A stretch of DNA of 64,000 nucleotides from JALHUB01 sp963719465 (GCA_963719465.1 OY970386.1:1178001-1242000), one strand, 5' to 3'. Shown: positions 49,474 to 58,461, counted from the stretch's first letter. Notes: generated by a model from the sequence alone, not told the origin. Translations and numbers: made by a program.

Positions 49474-50306
49474 TCATCGATTTCCACACGCACGTCTTCT
49501 CTCCCGAGGTCATCGAGCGGCGCGAAGAGCTGCTGGAGCGCGAGCCCGTCTTCCGCGAGCTTTACCTTCGGGACGACGCCCACCTGACGACCGCCGACGA
49601 CCTCCTGCGCAGCATGGCCGAGGCCGGCGTAGACGTGAGCGTGGCGCTCAACTTCGCCTGGCGCGACGCCGACCTCTGCCGTCGCACGAACGACCACGTC
49701 CTGGCGTCGGCGGCGGCGAGCGGCGGCCGGCTGGTCCCGTTCTGCCTGTTCGCGGCGGGTGAGAGCGCCGTGGCCGAGATTGAGCGCTGCCTGGCGGCGG
49801 GCGCGCGCGGCTTCGGCGAGCTGCGGCCGGAGAGCCAGGGCTGGAGCCTCGACGACGGGTCGATCTCCGAGCCCCTGGGCCGGCTGGCGAGCGAAAGCGG
49901 CGCGATCCTGCTGTTCCACGCCTCGGAGCCGGTGGGGCACGACTACGCGGGCAAGGAAGGGCAGGAGCTCGGGCCGCTGTACCGCTTCATCGAGCGCTGG
50001 CCGCAGGCGAAGATCGTCGCGTCGCACTGGGGCGGCGGCCTGCCGTTCTACAAGCTGATGCGCCGGGCGCACGAGACGCTGGCGAACACGTACTTCGACA
50101 CGGCGGCGACGCGCTTTCTCTACCGGCCGGAGGTATTTCGGCGAGCGGTCGACATCGTCGGGGCGGAGCGCGTGCTGTTCGGCAGCGACTTCCCGCTGCT
50201 ACCGCAGTCGCGCTGCCGGCGGGAGGTTGAGGCGGCGGAGCTGAGCGACGGCGAGAAGTCGCTGATCCTCGGCGAGAACGCGCGTCGGCTGCTGGCGCTC
50301 CCATGA
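49470..50306 (+). CDS. Amidohydrolase family protein
   Basis: A 278-residue metal-dependent hydrolase with a TIM-barrel fold: IIDFHTHVFSPEV at the N-terminus (metal-binding HxH), ILLFHASEPVGHDY (His near 150), IVASHWGGGLPFY (His near 189), and VLFGSDFPLLPQSR with the catalytic Asp (about 234). It belongs to the amidohydrolase 2 group; the substrate is unknown. ATG overlaps the glycosyltransferase stop (ATGA), and its own stop overlaps the next start, so the genes are translationally coupled. Confidence 0.87.
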   Translation: MIIDFHTHVFSPEVIERREELLEREPVFRELYLRDDAHLTTADDLLRSMAEAGVDVSVALNFAWRDADLCRRTNDHVLASAAASGGRLVPFCLFAAGESAVAEIERCLAAGARGFGELRPESQGWSLDDGSISEPLGRLASESGAILLFHASEPVGHDYAGKEGQELGPLYRFIERWPQAKIVASHWGGGLPFYKLMRRAHETLANTYFDTAATRFLYRPEVFRRAVDIVGAERVLFGSDFPLLPQSRCRREVEAAELSDGEKSLILGENARRLLALP

Positions 50307-50899
50307 CCGCGCAACGCGAGAAAGACCTGCGACTCTTCGTCGCCTGCGAGCTGCCGGCGGAAGCGCTGGCGGCGCTCACTCAGGTGCAGTCGGAGCTGCG
50401 GGAGCGCGGCGCCGGCCGGCTTCGCTGGGTGCGGCCGGAAGGCATACACCTGACGCTGAAGTTCCTGGGCGCGGTGTCGCCGGAGAAGGCGCAGCAGGTC
50501 ATCGAGGCGCTGGCGACGGCGATTACGGAGCCGTTCACGCTGAACCTGCGCTTCGACCGGCTGGGCAGCTTCGGCGGGCGGCTGCGACTGCGGGTGCTGT
50601 GGGTTGGTCTGGCAGGAGACGTGGGAGCGCTGGCGTCGCTGGCGGCGACGGTGGAGAAGGCGCTGGGGCCGCTGGGCTTCCCGCGGGAAAACCGGCCGTT
50701 CGCGCCGCACCTGACGCTGGCGCGCGTACCGGACGAGGCGGGCGTGGAGGAGCGGAGCCGGCTGGCGGACCTGGTGACGTCGTACCGGCTGCCGGAGATG
50801 CCGTCGATGACGATGTCGGAGGTGTCGCTGATGCAGAGCTTTCTTTTGCCCGGCGGCGCCCGCTACGAGCAGCGTGCCGCCTTCCCGCGCGTCGACTGA
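50303..50899 (+). CDS. thpR: RNA 2',3'-cyclic phosphodiesterase
   Basis: A 198-residue 2H phosphoesterase with both H-x-T-x motifs, IHLTLKFLG (about 51-59) and FAPHLTLARV (about 135-144), each holding a catalytic His and Thr. It opens cyclic 2',3'-phosphate ends of RNA and can ligate tRNA halves in vitro (LigT/ThpR family). It overlaps the amidohydrolase gene by four bases. Confidence 0.92.
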   Translation: MTAQREKDLRLFVACELPAEALAALTQVQSELRERGAGRLRWVRPEGIHLTLKFLGAVSPEKAQQVIEALATAITEPFTLNLRFDRLGSFGGRLRLRVLWVGLAGDVGALASLAATVEKALGPLGFPRENRPFAPHLTLARVPDEAGVEERSRLADLVTSYRLPEMPSMTMSEVSLMQSFLLPGGARYEQRAAFPRVD

Positions 50900-51025
50900 C
50901 CGCGCCATTCCACATCTGGCCCGCCTTATTGCTCCGGGCGTACGGCCTTCGAGGGATTCTCGATCCGCCGGATCGGTCGAAGTTGGAATACAGAGGACCT
51001 TTCGTGATCGCCAGGGAGAAGGCCG

Positions 51026-51274
51026 ATGATACCGTTGCCCGCCGACTACTACCACGAGCCCCTGCACGATTGGCGCATGTGCGAACAGTGCAAGAGCCGG
51101 GCGGGGAAATGGATATGGCTCCAGGAGCGGCACGCCCCAATGCGGGTGTTTTGTGATAAGTGCGTGCCCGCCGACAAAGGAATCCGCACCCGCTACACTC
51201 CGCAGCAGAATCGCTTCATCGAGGTCTACGAGCGCGGCCGCCCGAAGGAACTGAGGGAAGAGGGCAGCGCCTAG
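51026..51274 (+). CDS. Small CxxC protein, 82 residues
   Basis: ATG 51026 follows AGGGAGAAGG. It has CEQC (residues 19-22) and CDKC (43-46), a probable zinc ribbon in the middle, followed by VPADKGIRTRYTPQQNRFIEVY and a charged end. No known family; a duplicate of its second half lies directly after it. It is probably the last gene of the 47246 operon, or has its own promoter in the 126-base gap. Confidence 0.65.
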   Translation: MIPLPADYYHEPLHDWRMCEQCKSRAGKWIWLQERHAPMRVFCDKCVPADKGIRTRYTPQQNRFIEVYERGRPKELREEGSA

Positions 51275-51309
51275 AGCGGCGCAAGGATCTTCGAATCAGT
51301 CGCTGCCTG

Positions 51310-51411
51310 CCGCCGGGGGGCATCGTGCACCGCTACCTGCCGGCCGAAAACGGCTACATCGACCTCTACAACAAGCAGCGCCGGAATGGGGCGCGCGAGA
51401 ACAGGCGATAA
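51310..51411 (+). pseudogene. Remnant of a tandem copy of the 51026 gene
   Basis: In another frame the sequence reads SRCLPPGGIVHRYLPAENGY and IDLYNKQRRNGARENRR before a stop, parallel to DKCVPADKGIRTRYTPQQNR and FIEVYERGRPKELREE in the intact protein. The first CxxC and any start are missing. A decayed duplicate is the simplest reading. Confidence 0.45.
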
Positions 51412-51519
51412 CAAGCTAGCGCCCGCCGCCAACGCCTCGCAGCGTCTTCGCGGCGATGACGAACCGCAAGGCTTCCGTTACTATAGCTTTTCTCATCCGC
51501 AGCCAATGTTTGCGGTTGC

Positions 51520-52176
51520 CTACCCGAACGTCGCCACGAATTGCGCAACGAGTCCGCCGAGGAGAAGTCCGCCCCCAGTAGCGAACACGAGACCGCGTAG
51601 TCCATTCTCTTTCGTAACAAGGCGTACCTGTAAGCCGACAAGCCCGAGAACAGGCAGCGGCAGGATCCTGTACGAGAAATAGCCCCACAGGTGCATGGGA
51701 ATGCCCAGGACCCACAGAACCCAAAGTCGGGCGGATGGTCGAATCTGCGCGAACGTGAGGGGATTGAGGACGACCGTGCTGGCGCGTCCCCGCGGTGCAG
51801 GCGCTACCTCCAGCTCCCCGGAGGACGGTTGCTGCGGTAGAAAGCGCCAGACCGCGTTCTGACACTGCACATCGGAATAGCCACTCACCACCATTCCGCC
51901 GAAGAACAGGGTGAACCTCAAGGGGAATGCGAGAGGAATCTGTCGCCCCAGGAGCACCGCTAACGTTACTCCCGTTGAATAGTAGAGGGCAGACCATAGA
52001 AGCGCCGCGCCCGCCTGCACCGCCGGGCCGTCCAGCCCTCTTCTTAGCGCCCGCTCAACGCCTTTCAGACGTTCGGCACCCAGTATCTCGGGGGTGAGCA
52101 AGGGAAAGGCGCACAGCTCAGCCAGTATGCCGGCGCGGCCTACCCACGCGCCCGTCCAAATCGACAAGATCAACAT
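51520..52176 (-). CDS. Predicted membrane protein of unknown function, 218 residues
   Basis: From ATG 52176. About five or six hydrophobic segments (near residues 12-28, 55-82, 85-105, 148-168, 170-190, 195-215), an Arg/Lys-rich loop after residue 35, and a long polar loop 105-140. No recognised motif. Base use and membrane pattern make a wrong frame unlikely, but support from homology is not possible here. Confidence 0.5.
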   Translation of the reverse strand: MLILSIWTGAWVGRAGILAELCAFPLLTPEILGAERLKGVERALRRGLDGPAVQAGAALLWSALYYSTGVTLAVLLGRQIPLAFPLRFTLFFGGMVVSGYSDVQCQNAVWRFLPQQPSSGELEVAPAPRGRASTVVLNPLTFAQIRPSARLWVLWVLGIPMHLWGYFSYRILPLPVLGLVGLQVRLVTKENGLRGLVFATGGGLLLGGLVAQFVATFG

Positions 52177-52535
52177 AGCAGTTCCGTGAACCTAGGACGG
52201 ACCCATCTCCAGTGCGTCGCCTTCGGCGGCGTGCCATGAATCCCTTATCATCCCGCGCCGCTTCTGCTAACCTGCCATAGGGGAGGCCTGCCCGCCTCAG
52301 GACGGGCTTCAGCCCTCCCGCGTTCCGGATCCCGACGATGGACCTCACACCTCGGCCCGCTTTCCGAGGCGCTTTTCGCGCACTTCGTAGATTCGACTCG
52401 CTGCCTCTCAGGTTCAGAACGACGCGCGAAAAATAATTGAATTCAATTGGTCAATTAAAGCCGGGAGAAGCCCCGTAGGGTCGGGGGCGTCGCCTGCCCG
52501 CCTCCGGAGGGTACCCGACCAGCCCCTAGCGCAGC
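52177..52535. other. Gene-free stretch between the membrane protein and thrC
   Basis: No gene seen. It holds GCCCGCCTCAGGACGGGC (52290-52307), an imperfect relative of the CCCGCCTGAGGCGGG units elsewhere, and an AT-rich 14-bp palindrome AATTGAATTCAATT near 52435-52450 that stands out in this GC-rich sequence. A terminator for thrC or a promoter for the membrane-protein gene may lie here but is not obvious. Confidence 0.4.
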
Positions 52536-53624
52536 CTAGGCGTAGCCGAGCGCGTCCTCGATGGCATGGAGCTCCGCCGGCAGCTCCAGCAGGTCCACCT
52601 TCGCCTTCATCGCCGTCTCCGGGTCCTTCAGCCCGCTGCCGGTGATGATGCAGACCACCGTCTGACCCCTCAGGTCCAGCCCCTCGCGACTCGCCTTCAG
52701 CAGGCCCGCCACGCACGCCGCCGACGCCGGCTCGCAGAAGACGCCCTCTTCCCGCGCCAGCCGGTAGTACGCCTCCATGATCTCGTCGTCGGTCACGGAG
52801 CGGATGTCGCCGCCGGACTCGTCGCGGGCCGCCGTCGCGAACTTCCAGCTCGCCGGGTTGCCGATGCGGATGGCGGTGGCAATGGTCTGCGGCTCCTCGA
52901 CGGGATGCCCGAGGACGATGGGCGCGGCGCCGGCCGCCTGCCAGCCCATCATGCGCGGCCGCTTCGTCGCGTGGCCGAGGTCGTGGTACTCGCGGAAGCC
53001 GCGCCAGTAGGCGGTGATGTTGCCGGCGTTGCCGACGGGGATGAACAGGTAGTCGGGCGCGTCGCCGAGGGCGTCGATGATCTCGAAGGCGGCGGTCTTC
53101 TGGCCCTGAATGCGGTAGGGGTTGACGGAGTTGACGAGCGCGACGGGATGGATGTCGGTGATGGTCAGCGCCAGCTTCAGCGCGACGTCGAAGTTGCCGT
53201 CGATGGCGATGACGCGGGCGCCGTGCGCGACGGCCTGCGCCAGCTTCCCCTGGGCGATGCGCCCCTTCGGCACGAGGACGTAGACCTGCAGGCCGCAGTG
53301 GGCGGCGAAGGCGGCGGCGGAGGCGCTGGTGTTGCCGGTCGAGGCGCACATGATCGCGCGGTCGCCCTCTTCGACGGCCTTGGCGACGGCGACGACCATG
53401 CCGCGGTCCTTGAACGAGCCGGTCGGGTTGCAGGACTCCAGCTTGAAGTAGAGCGCCTCGCAGCCGACCTCCTTCTCGAGGTGCTGGGAGCGGACGAGCG
53501 GCGTGCCCCCTTCGCCGATGTAGAGCAGGGGCGTCTTGTTCGTGATCGGCAGGTGGTCGCGGTAGCGGCGGATGACGCCGGGCCCGCGGTCGCCGGGGTC
53601 ACTCGTGGAAGAGTCCGAGGGCAT
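52536..53624 (-). CDS. thrC: Threonine synthase
   Basis: A 362-residue PLP enzyme turning O-phosphohomoserine into threonine. The PLP-binding Lys72 lies in NPTGSFKDRG; STGNTSASAAAFAA is the phosphate-binding stretch, with VPVGNAGN-like FIPVGNAGNITAYWRGF and CIITGSGLKD near the end. The first 20 residues are a loosely structured extension. The start overlaps the coiled-coil gene by 26 bases. It completes the hom-thrC pair. Confidence 0.94.
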   Translation of the reverse strand: MPSDSSTSDPGDRGPGVIRRYRDHLPITNKTPLLYIGEGGTPLVRSQHLEKEVGCEALYFKLESCNPTGSFKDRGMVVAVAKAVEEGDRAIMCASTGNTSASAAAFAAHCGLQVYVLVPKGRIAQGKLAQAVAHGARVIAIDGNFDVALKLALTITDIHPVALVNSVNPYRIQGQKTAAFEIIDALGDAPDYLFIPVGNAGNITAYWRGFREYHDLGHATKRPRMMGWQAAGAAPIVLGHPVEEPQTIATAIRIGNPASWKFATAARDESGGDIRSVTDDEIMEAYYRLAREEGVFCEPASAACVAGLLKASREGLDLRGQTVVCIITGSGLKDPETAMKAKVDLLELPAELHAIEDALGYA

Positions 53625-54612
53625 GTTGCTGAAGCTCCTTTATCTCCCGTTCCAGGTCGCTTATCTGGCGTCGTTTGAGCTGCTCCTGTCCCTGTGACAG
53701 CTTGAGGAGGTGCTCGGCGAGCTCCCGGCGGTACTCGTCGAGCCGCTCGATGAGGGCGTCGAGGCGGCCCTCGTAGCCGTGGTGCTTGCCTTCGAGGGCG
53801 GCGAGCAGTCGCTGGTGCTCGTCGCGGGCGGTCGAAAGGGAGGTAACGACCTCTTCAAGCTGGTTGAAGTGCGTCTCGAGGCGCTGGCGCTCCGCGCGGC
53901 CGAGCTCGATGCGCTCCGGCAGCTCGTTGAGCTCGTCCAGGCGGCCCTCGTGCTCCGCGATCTCCGACTCGATGCGGCGAACGACGTCGCTGAGGAGGCG
54001 GGTGCGCTCGTTCGCGGTCTCGCCGGTGCGCAGGGTGTTCTCCATCGCCGCCTCGAACTCGGGCAGCCTCTGGTCGAGGCGATTCACGGCTTCCGAGTTG
54101 CGGTTTGAGCGTCCTTCGAGGTCGTCGAGGCGCTGCTGGAGCTCGGCGACGAGGTGCGCGGTTGCGCCGGCGGACTCCTGGTAGCGTTTGCCGGTCTCCT
54201 CGATGCCGTTCTGTCGCTCGAGCCAGGCGGCGACCTGGCGCTCGATGTCCTGCGCCTGGCGCGCGAGGTCGGCCCGTTCGCCGCGGATGTGCTCGTTCTC
54301 GGCCTGCTGCTGGCGGGCGAGCTCGTCGGCCTTGGCGCGGCCGCGCTCCTGCTCCTCGCGGAGGCGGGAGGTCAGCGTCTGGAGCTGGCGGACTTCGTCC
54401 TGGAGGAGCGCGAGGGCGGAGAGCTGGGTGTTAAGCGCGGCGAGGGTTTCATCGTGATGGCGGGCGCGGTCGACGAGGTCGGTGAGGATAGCCTGGAGCT
54501 GTTCGACCTGCTGCTCGAGCTTGGCGGCCTGGATTTTGGCGTTATGGACCTCGTCCTGGAGCCACTGCGAGGTTCCGGGCGCGGCCTTGGTCTCCTGTTC
54601 CTCGGGAGGCAT
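53599..54612 (-). CDS. Long coiled-coil protein between hom and thrC
   Basis: A 337-residue protein, nearly all heptad-repeat coiled coil from about residue 20 to 330, rich in Glu, Gln, Arg and Leu, with no membrane segment, signal peptide or catalytic motif. Start ATG 54612 is well supported by TAGGAGGT, which also contains the restored hom stop codon. It overlaps thrC. A structural or scaffold role is a guess; its place in a threonine operon is odd. Confidence 0.75.
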   Translation of the reverse strand: MPPEEQETKAAPGTSQWLQDEVHNAKIQAAKLEQQVEQLQAILTDLVDRARHHDETLAALNTQLSALALLQDEVRQLQTLTSRLREEQERGRAKADELARQQQAENEHIRGERADLARQAQDIERQVAAWLERQNGIEETGKRYQESAGATAHLVAELQQRLDDLEGRSNRNSEAVNRLDQRLPEFEAAMENTLRTGETANERTRLLSDVVRRIESEIAEHEGRLDELNELPERIELGRAERQRLETHFNQLEEVVTSLSTARDEHQRLLAALEGKHHGYEGRLDALIERLDEYRRELAEHLLKLSQGQEQLKRRQISDLEREIKELQQHALGLFHE

Positions 54613-54625
54613 GGGCCCGTACCTC

Positions 54626-55889
54626 CTACGCCTCGATGCGGATGAAGCTGCCGATTCTGGCTGACGACGTTGAGGGCGGCGACTTCGCGGAGGGCGGTCT
54701 GGACGGCCTTTTCCTGCGCTTCATGTGTGGTGATGACGATCTCCGCCGTCTGGTCGGCCTCGTTGGACTCCTTCTGGATGAAGGTGGCGATGCTTATCTG
54801 GTTGCTGCCGAGGACGGCGGCAATGCGGGCGAGAACGCCGGGGCGGTCGGCGACGGTCATGCGCATGTAGTAGCGCGTGCGCAGGTCGTCGATGGGTCGA
54901 AGCGCGAGAGCGCTGCTAGCCGACCAGCGCAGTGGCTGACCGTTGCCCTGCGTGAGGTCGTGGGCGGCGTTGAGGACGTTGGCGACGACGGCGCTGGAGG
55001 TGGCCTGCGGCCCGGCGCCCGGGCCCTCGAAGAGGACGCGATTCAGGAGGTCGCCTTCGACCTGGATGGCGTTGAGGACGCCGTCGACTTTGGCCAGCGG
55101 CTCGTCTTCGGCCAGCAGGACGGGGTGGACGCGCGCCTGTACGGCGCCGTTTTCCTTCTTGCCGACGGCGAGGAGCTTGATTGTGTAGCCCATCTCGCCG
55201 GCGTAGCGGAAGTCCTGGGCGCCGAGGTGGGTGATGCCTTCGCGATAGACCTGGTCGGGCGTGACGATGGTGCGGAAGGCGAGGCTGGAGAGGATGGCGA
55301 TCTTGTAGGCGGCGTCGATGCCCTCCACGTCGTTCGTGGGGTCGGCTTCGGCGTAGCCGAGCGATTGCGCGCTGCGCAGGGCATCGGCGAAGTCGCGGCC
55401 TTCCTTGCTCATGGAAGTCAGGATGTAGTTCGTGGTGCCGTTGATGATGGCGGAGACGGCAGTGATGTCGTTGGCGAGGAGGTCGCGCTTGAGGGGCGCG
55501 ATTATGGGTATGCCGCCGCCGACGCTGGCTTCGTAGAGGATGTCGACGTTGTTCTGGCGGGCGGCGTCGAGCAGCTCGGGGCCGTGCTTGGCCATGACCT
55601 CCTTGTTGGCGGTGACGACGTAGCGTCCGGCCTGGAGGGACTGGCGCATGAAGCCGAAAGCGGGGTTCTCGCCGCCGAGGAGCTCGATGACGATGTCGAA
55701 CTCGGTCGCGAGGAAGTCTTCGGCGTCGCTGGTGACGATGGCGGAGTCGAGGCCGAGGCGCATGGCCTTTTCGACATCCTTTTCGAGGACGCGAACGAGG
55801 GTGAGCGGGCAGCCAAGCTGCTCGGAGAAAAGGGACTGCTTATCGAGCAGGACGCCGGCGACGGCGCTGCCGATGACGCCGACGCCCAT
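54626..55889 (-). CDS. hom: Homoserine dehydrogenase, with a one-base frameshift near the C-terminus
   Basis: NADP-binding GVGVIGSAVAGVLL, then TANKEVMAKHG, ASVGGGIPIIAPLKRDLLAN (in part) and GTTNYIL, with DPTNDVEGIDAAYK at the active site. A C-terminal ACT domain (about residues 338-415) has DRPGVLARIAAVLGSNQISI. The open frame would run on to 54372 in nonsense, but one base along, the sequence reads IGSFIRIEA and stops at 54626, the normal family end. One extra base near 54652-54657 explains it. The restored enzyme (about 421 residues) reduces aspartate semialdehyde to homoserine. Confidence 0.88.
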
Positions 55890-55908
55890 GAGGCCAATGC
55901 GGATGGCG

Positions 55909-57009
55909 CTATGGTAGGGTGGTTGGCGCTGCAGTTGGCTCTGCTCCTGATCCGGCGCTTTTTGCCACGTCCTCGAGATGGGTGATCATCGATTGGTCGT
56001 TCATGTAGGGGGTTTCGATTGTGATGCCGCTGGCGATCTGCGTTTGCCAGTTGGCGTAGGACTGGTTCTCAATCTCTGTCCGCTCGGCGTCGGTGATGGT
56101 CATCGACGGCGACTTCTCAACGAGCTTGTATATGTAGAACGCGTTTTGGGAGGAGATCGGCTGCGTTGTGTCGCCGGGGTTGCTGAGCGCGAAGACGGCG
56201 TTTTCCACGTCTGTGGGAAGGGCGCCGCGAGGAATCCAGCCAAGGTCGCCGCCCTGCGTATTGCTGGCAGTGTCGACGGAGATACTGGTGTCGTTGGCAA
56301 TCGTCGCGAAGTCTTCGCCTTTGGACAGCCGGTCTTGAACAGTCTGGGCATCGGTCTGGTTCTTGACCTCGATGTCCAGCACGTGCACTTGTTCAGTGGT
56401 ATCGGGAATTGAGGCGCGGAAGCTCTGGCGCAGCTTATCGGCAAGGAGCTGGGCGGCGATGAGCTCGCGATACTCGTCGGGGCTGAAACCGCTGGACTTA
56501 ACGAGGTCGCGGTAGGACGCGGCGAAGGTAGCCTGGTCGACGGAGTCGGACAGGCCGAGGTTCTGGCGTATCTTGGCGTCGACTTCGTCGTCGCTGACGC
56601 TGACGTTGTTCTGGGGTGCGCCGATTCGGTTGACCTCATCGCTTTCGAGGTCGTTGAACGTTTGCAGGATAGCTTGGTCGGGGTTTCCCTGGATGATGGT
56701 GCCGGGGGTGGCATTCTGAATCTCGTAGCGGAGCCGCTTTTCGACGTAGCTCATGTCATAGGAACGGCTGCCTACCTTGAGGACGGTCTGGTGCGCCGGC
56801 CGGTAGCTTGTCTGCAGATAGCCGAATATGCCAATTCCCAGGACCGCCAGAGCGGCGACAACCACGCCGCCGATGACGAAGAGCTGGGCGCGTCGCTGAC
56901 TATCGTGACGTTTTGTTGTTCGCGATTTCCCGCGAGCTCCCGCACGCCTTCTGTCCTGGCGTGACGTTCCGGGACCGCCTGCACTGGGTACGCGACCAAA
57001 AATGCCCAT
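55909..57009 (-). CDS. Parvulin-type peptidyl-prolyl isomerase, membrane-anchored
   Basis: A 366-residue protein. A basic cytoplasmic stretch (1-40) precedes one membrane helix (about 43-66); a SurA-N-like helical domain spans about 80-205, and a parvulin domain about 208-300 with VHVLDIEVKNQTDAQ, GEDFATIA and the characteristic GGDLGWIPRGALP. The end is Ala/Thr/Pro-rich. PrsA/SurA-type foldases help fold exported proteins. The stop lies 20 bases before the hom start, so it heads the hom-thrC operon. Confidence 0.88.
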   Translation of the reverse strand: MGIFGRVPSAGGPGTSRQDRRRAGARGKSRTTKRHDSQRRAQLFVIGGVVVAALAVLGIGIFGYLQTSYRPAHQTVLKVGSRSYDMSYVEKRLRYEIQNATPGTIIQGNPDQAILQTFNDLESDEVNRIGAPQNNVSVSDDEVDAKIRQNLGLSDSVDQATFAASYRDLVKSSGFSPDEYRELIAAQLLADKLRQSFRASIPDTTEQVHVLDIEVKNQTDAQTVQDRLSKGEDFATIANDTSISVDTASNTQGGDLGWIPRGALPTDVENAVFALSNPGDTTQPISSQNAFYIYKLVEKSPSMTITDAERTEIENQSYANWQTQIASGITIETPYMNDQSMITHLEDVAKSAGSGAEPTAAPTTLP

Positions 57010-57086
57010 GATGGCTAACGCTCACTTTCCTCTCGATAGGAGTGAATCAAAGGGCAGAGGTTGAACGGATCCACTGGCGAAGAAGG

Positions 57087-57461
57087 TCAAGCGCGGTTGG
57101 GCGAAGGCCCGGTTGTGCGCAGGTGGTCTGCGGTGTAGGGCAGCAACGCCAGGTGCCGGGCCCTTTTCAGGGCGATGGTGAGGCGTCGTTGGTGCCTGGC
57201 GCAGGTGCCAGTCTTGCGTCGGGGTTCGATCTTGCCGCGGTCGGAAAGGTAGCGGCGCAGGGCGTCCACGTCCTTGTAGTCGATGCGGGCCACTTTCTCG
57301 GCGCAGAAGAAGCAGACTTTGCGGCGGGAAGCGTAGCGCGGCCTTCTGCGCTCGGGGCGTGCCGCAATCTCCGCCGGTCGCTCTTCGTCTGTCGCTACCG
57401 GAGCTTGTTCCGACTCGGGCTCTTCGGCCTTTAGTGGACTCTCGACTTGCTCTTCATTCAC
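57087..57461 (-). CDS. rpsR: 30S ribosomal protein bS18 with acidic N-terminal extension
   Basis: A 124-residue S18. The core (about 45-120) has RKVCFFCAEKV, IDYKDVDALRRYLSDRGKI (in part) and TGTCARHQRRLTIALKRARH (in part). The cysteines CFFC and C89-x2-H give the zinc-binding (C+) form. The first 40 residues are an Glu-rich extension that most S18 proteins lack. Third gene of rpsF-ssb-rpsR. Confidence 0.94.
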   Translation of the reverse strand: MNEEQVESPLKAEEPESEQAPVATDEERPAEIAARPERRRPRYASRRKVCFFCAEKVARIDYKDVDALRRYLSDRGKIEPRRKTGTCARHQRRLTIALKRARHLALLPYTADHLRTTGPSPNRA

Positions 57462-57548
57462 CGGTATTGCTTAATCACCTCTCAAAACGGTTCTCCGAAG
57501 TTGGATGGAAACAGTATACTCCTCTGCCAGCTATGGATGAAGGAGGTG

Positions 57549-57953
57549 CTATTCGAAGGGGAGATCGTCCGGCTCGACCGCCTCCTGTATCGGCTCTTCT
57601 TCCGGCATGGACGCGGCCTGGATGCGGTCTAGGAAGAGGACGGTATTTGCAATGACTTCGGTCCGAAAGCGTTTTTGGCCGTCCTGGCCTTCCCAGGAGC
57701 GAGTGCGGAGTCGGCCCTCGATGTAGGCGCGGCGGCCTTTCTGGAGGAACTGGCTGCAGTTCTCCGCTAGGCGGCTCCAGGTGACGATGTTGAACCATTC
57801 GGTCTCTTCGCGGCGTTCGCCCTCGGGAGTTGTGTAGTTACGGCTGGTGGCGACTCGAAAAGTGGCGACGGGATTGCCGTTGGCCGTGTAACGCATCTCT
57901 GGATCGGTACCTACATTTCCGATGATCATTACCTTGTTTAAACCACCCGCCAT
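57549..57953 (-). CDS. ssb: Single-stranded DNA-binding protein
   Basis: A 134-residue SSB with the OB fold: NKVMIIGNVGTDPEMRYTANG (in part), ATFRVATSRNY, EWFNIVTWSRLAENCSQFL (in part), GRRAYIEGRLRTRSWEGQDG (in part). The acidic tail ends DDLPFE; the terminal Phe is followed by Glu, slightly off the usual DDIPF tip that recruits partner proteins. Between rpsF and rpsR as in most bacteria. Confidence 0.95.
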   Translation of the reverse strand: MAGGLNKVMIIGNVGTDPEMRYTANGNPVATFRVATSRNYTTPEGERREETEWFNIVTWSRLAENCSQFLQKGRRAYIEGRLRTRSWEGQDGQKRFRTEVIANTVLFLDRIQAASMPEEEPIQEAVEPDDLPFE

Positions 57954-57992
57954 AGCGACGACTCCTTTCGCCGGACGAGTCCTTTCGACCGG

Positions 57993-58280
57993 CTAATCTT
58001 CGGTCTTCACGAGAAGATGGCGCAGCACTTCCTCGGAGAGGTGCAGGGAGGCTTCCAGCTCAGCGGTCTGGGATGGTTCCATGCGGAAGTGCGTGATCAC
58101 GTAGTTGCCTTCGCGGCGGCTCTTTATGGGGTAGGAGAGTCGACGTTTGCCCCAGGAATTGACGTCGATCATCTCGCCGCCGCGAGAGGTGACGAACTGG
58201 GTCATGCGGTCGATCGTAGCGGAGGTTTGTTCGTCCTCCAGTTCGGGATCGATGACGAGTACGAGTTCATATTCGCGCAA
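57993..58280 (-). CDS. rpsF: 30S ribosomal protein bS6
   Basis: A 95-residue S6 from TTG 58280, eight bases after AGGAGG. MREYELVLVIDPELEDE, in which the first strand is typical, then GEMIDVNSWGKRRLSYPIK and EGNYVITHFRMEP. S6 binds 16S rRNA together with S18. Its 96-base leader from the promoter could hold the S6-S18 autoregulatory hairpin, since CCGTCC and CGGAGGGCCG occur there, but I cannot fold it with certainty. Confidence 0.94.
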   Translation of the reverse strand: MREYELVLVIDPELEDEQTSATIDRMTQFVTSRGGEMIDVNSWGKRRLSYPIKSRREGNYVITHFRMEPSQTAELEASLHLSEEVLRHLLVKTED

Positions 58281-58382
58281 AAGCCTGGTTCCTCCTGATG
58301 GTTAGATAGACGACACGCAGCCTCGGCCCTCCGTATGGGACGGATTGGCCAGGTTCGAAGGCTTCTTGGGTCAAGCGGCGAA

Positions 58383-58411
58383 ATTATAGTGCTGGGAGAC
58401 GGCGAAGTCAA
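58383..58411 (-). promoter_or_regulatory. Promoter of rpsF-ssb-rpsR
   Basis: Minus-strand TTGACT (58411-58406), 17-base spacer, consensus TATAAT (58388-58383). Transcription would start near 58376. Confidence 0.8.
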
Positions 58412-58461
58412 TGGCGCACTCAACCGAACAGGCGCGTCGTGGCGGAGGGCCGGCTTCGAGG

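Noticed and set aside
54636..55985. 449-codon plus-strand frame antisense to hom
   Set aside because: Shadow of hom; mirror of its codon pattern.
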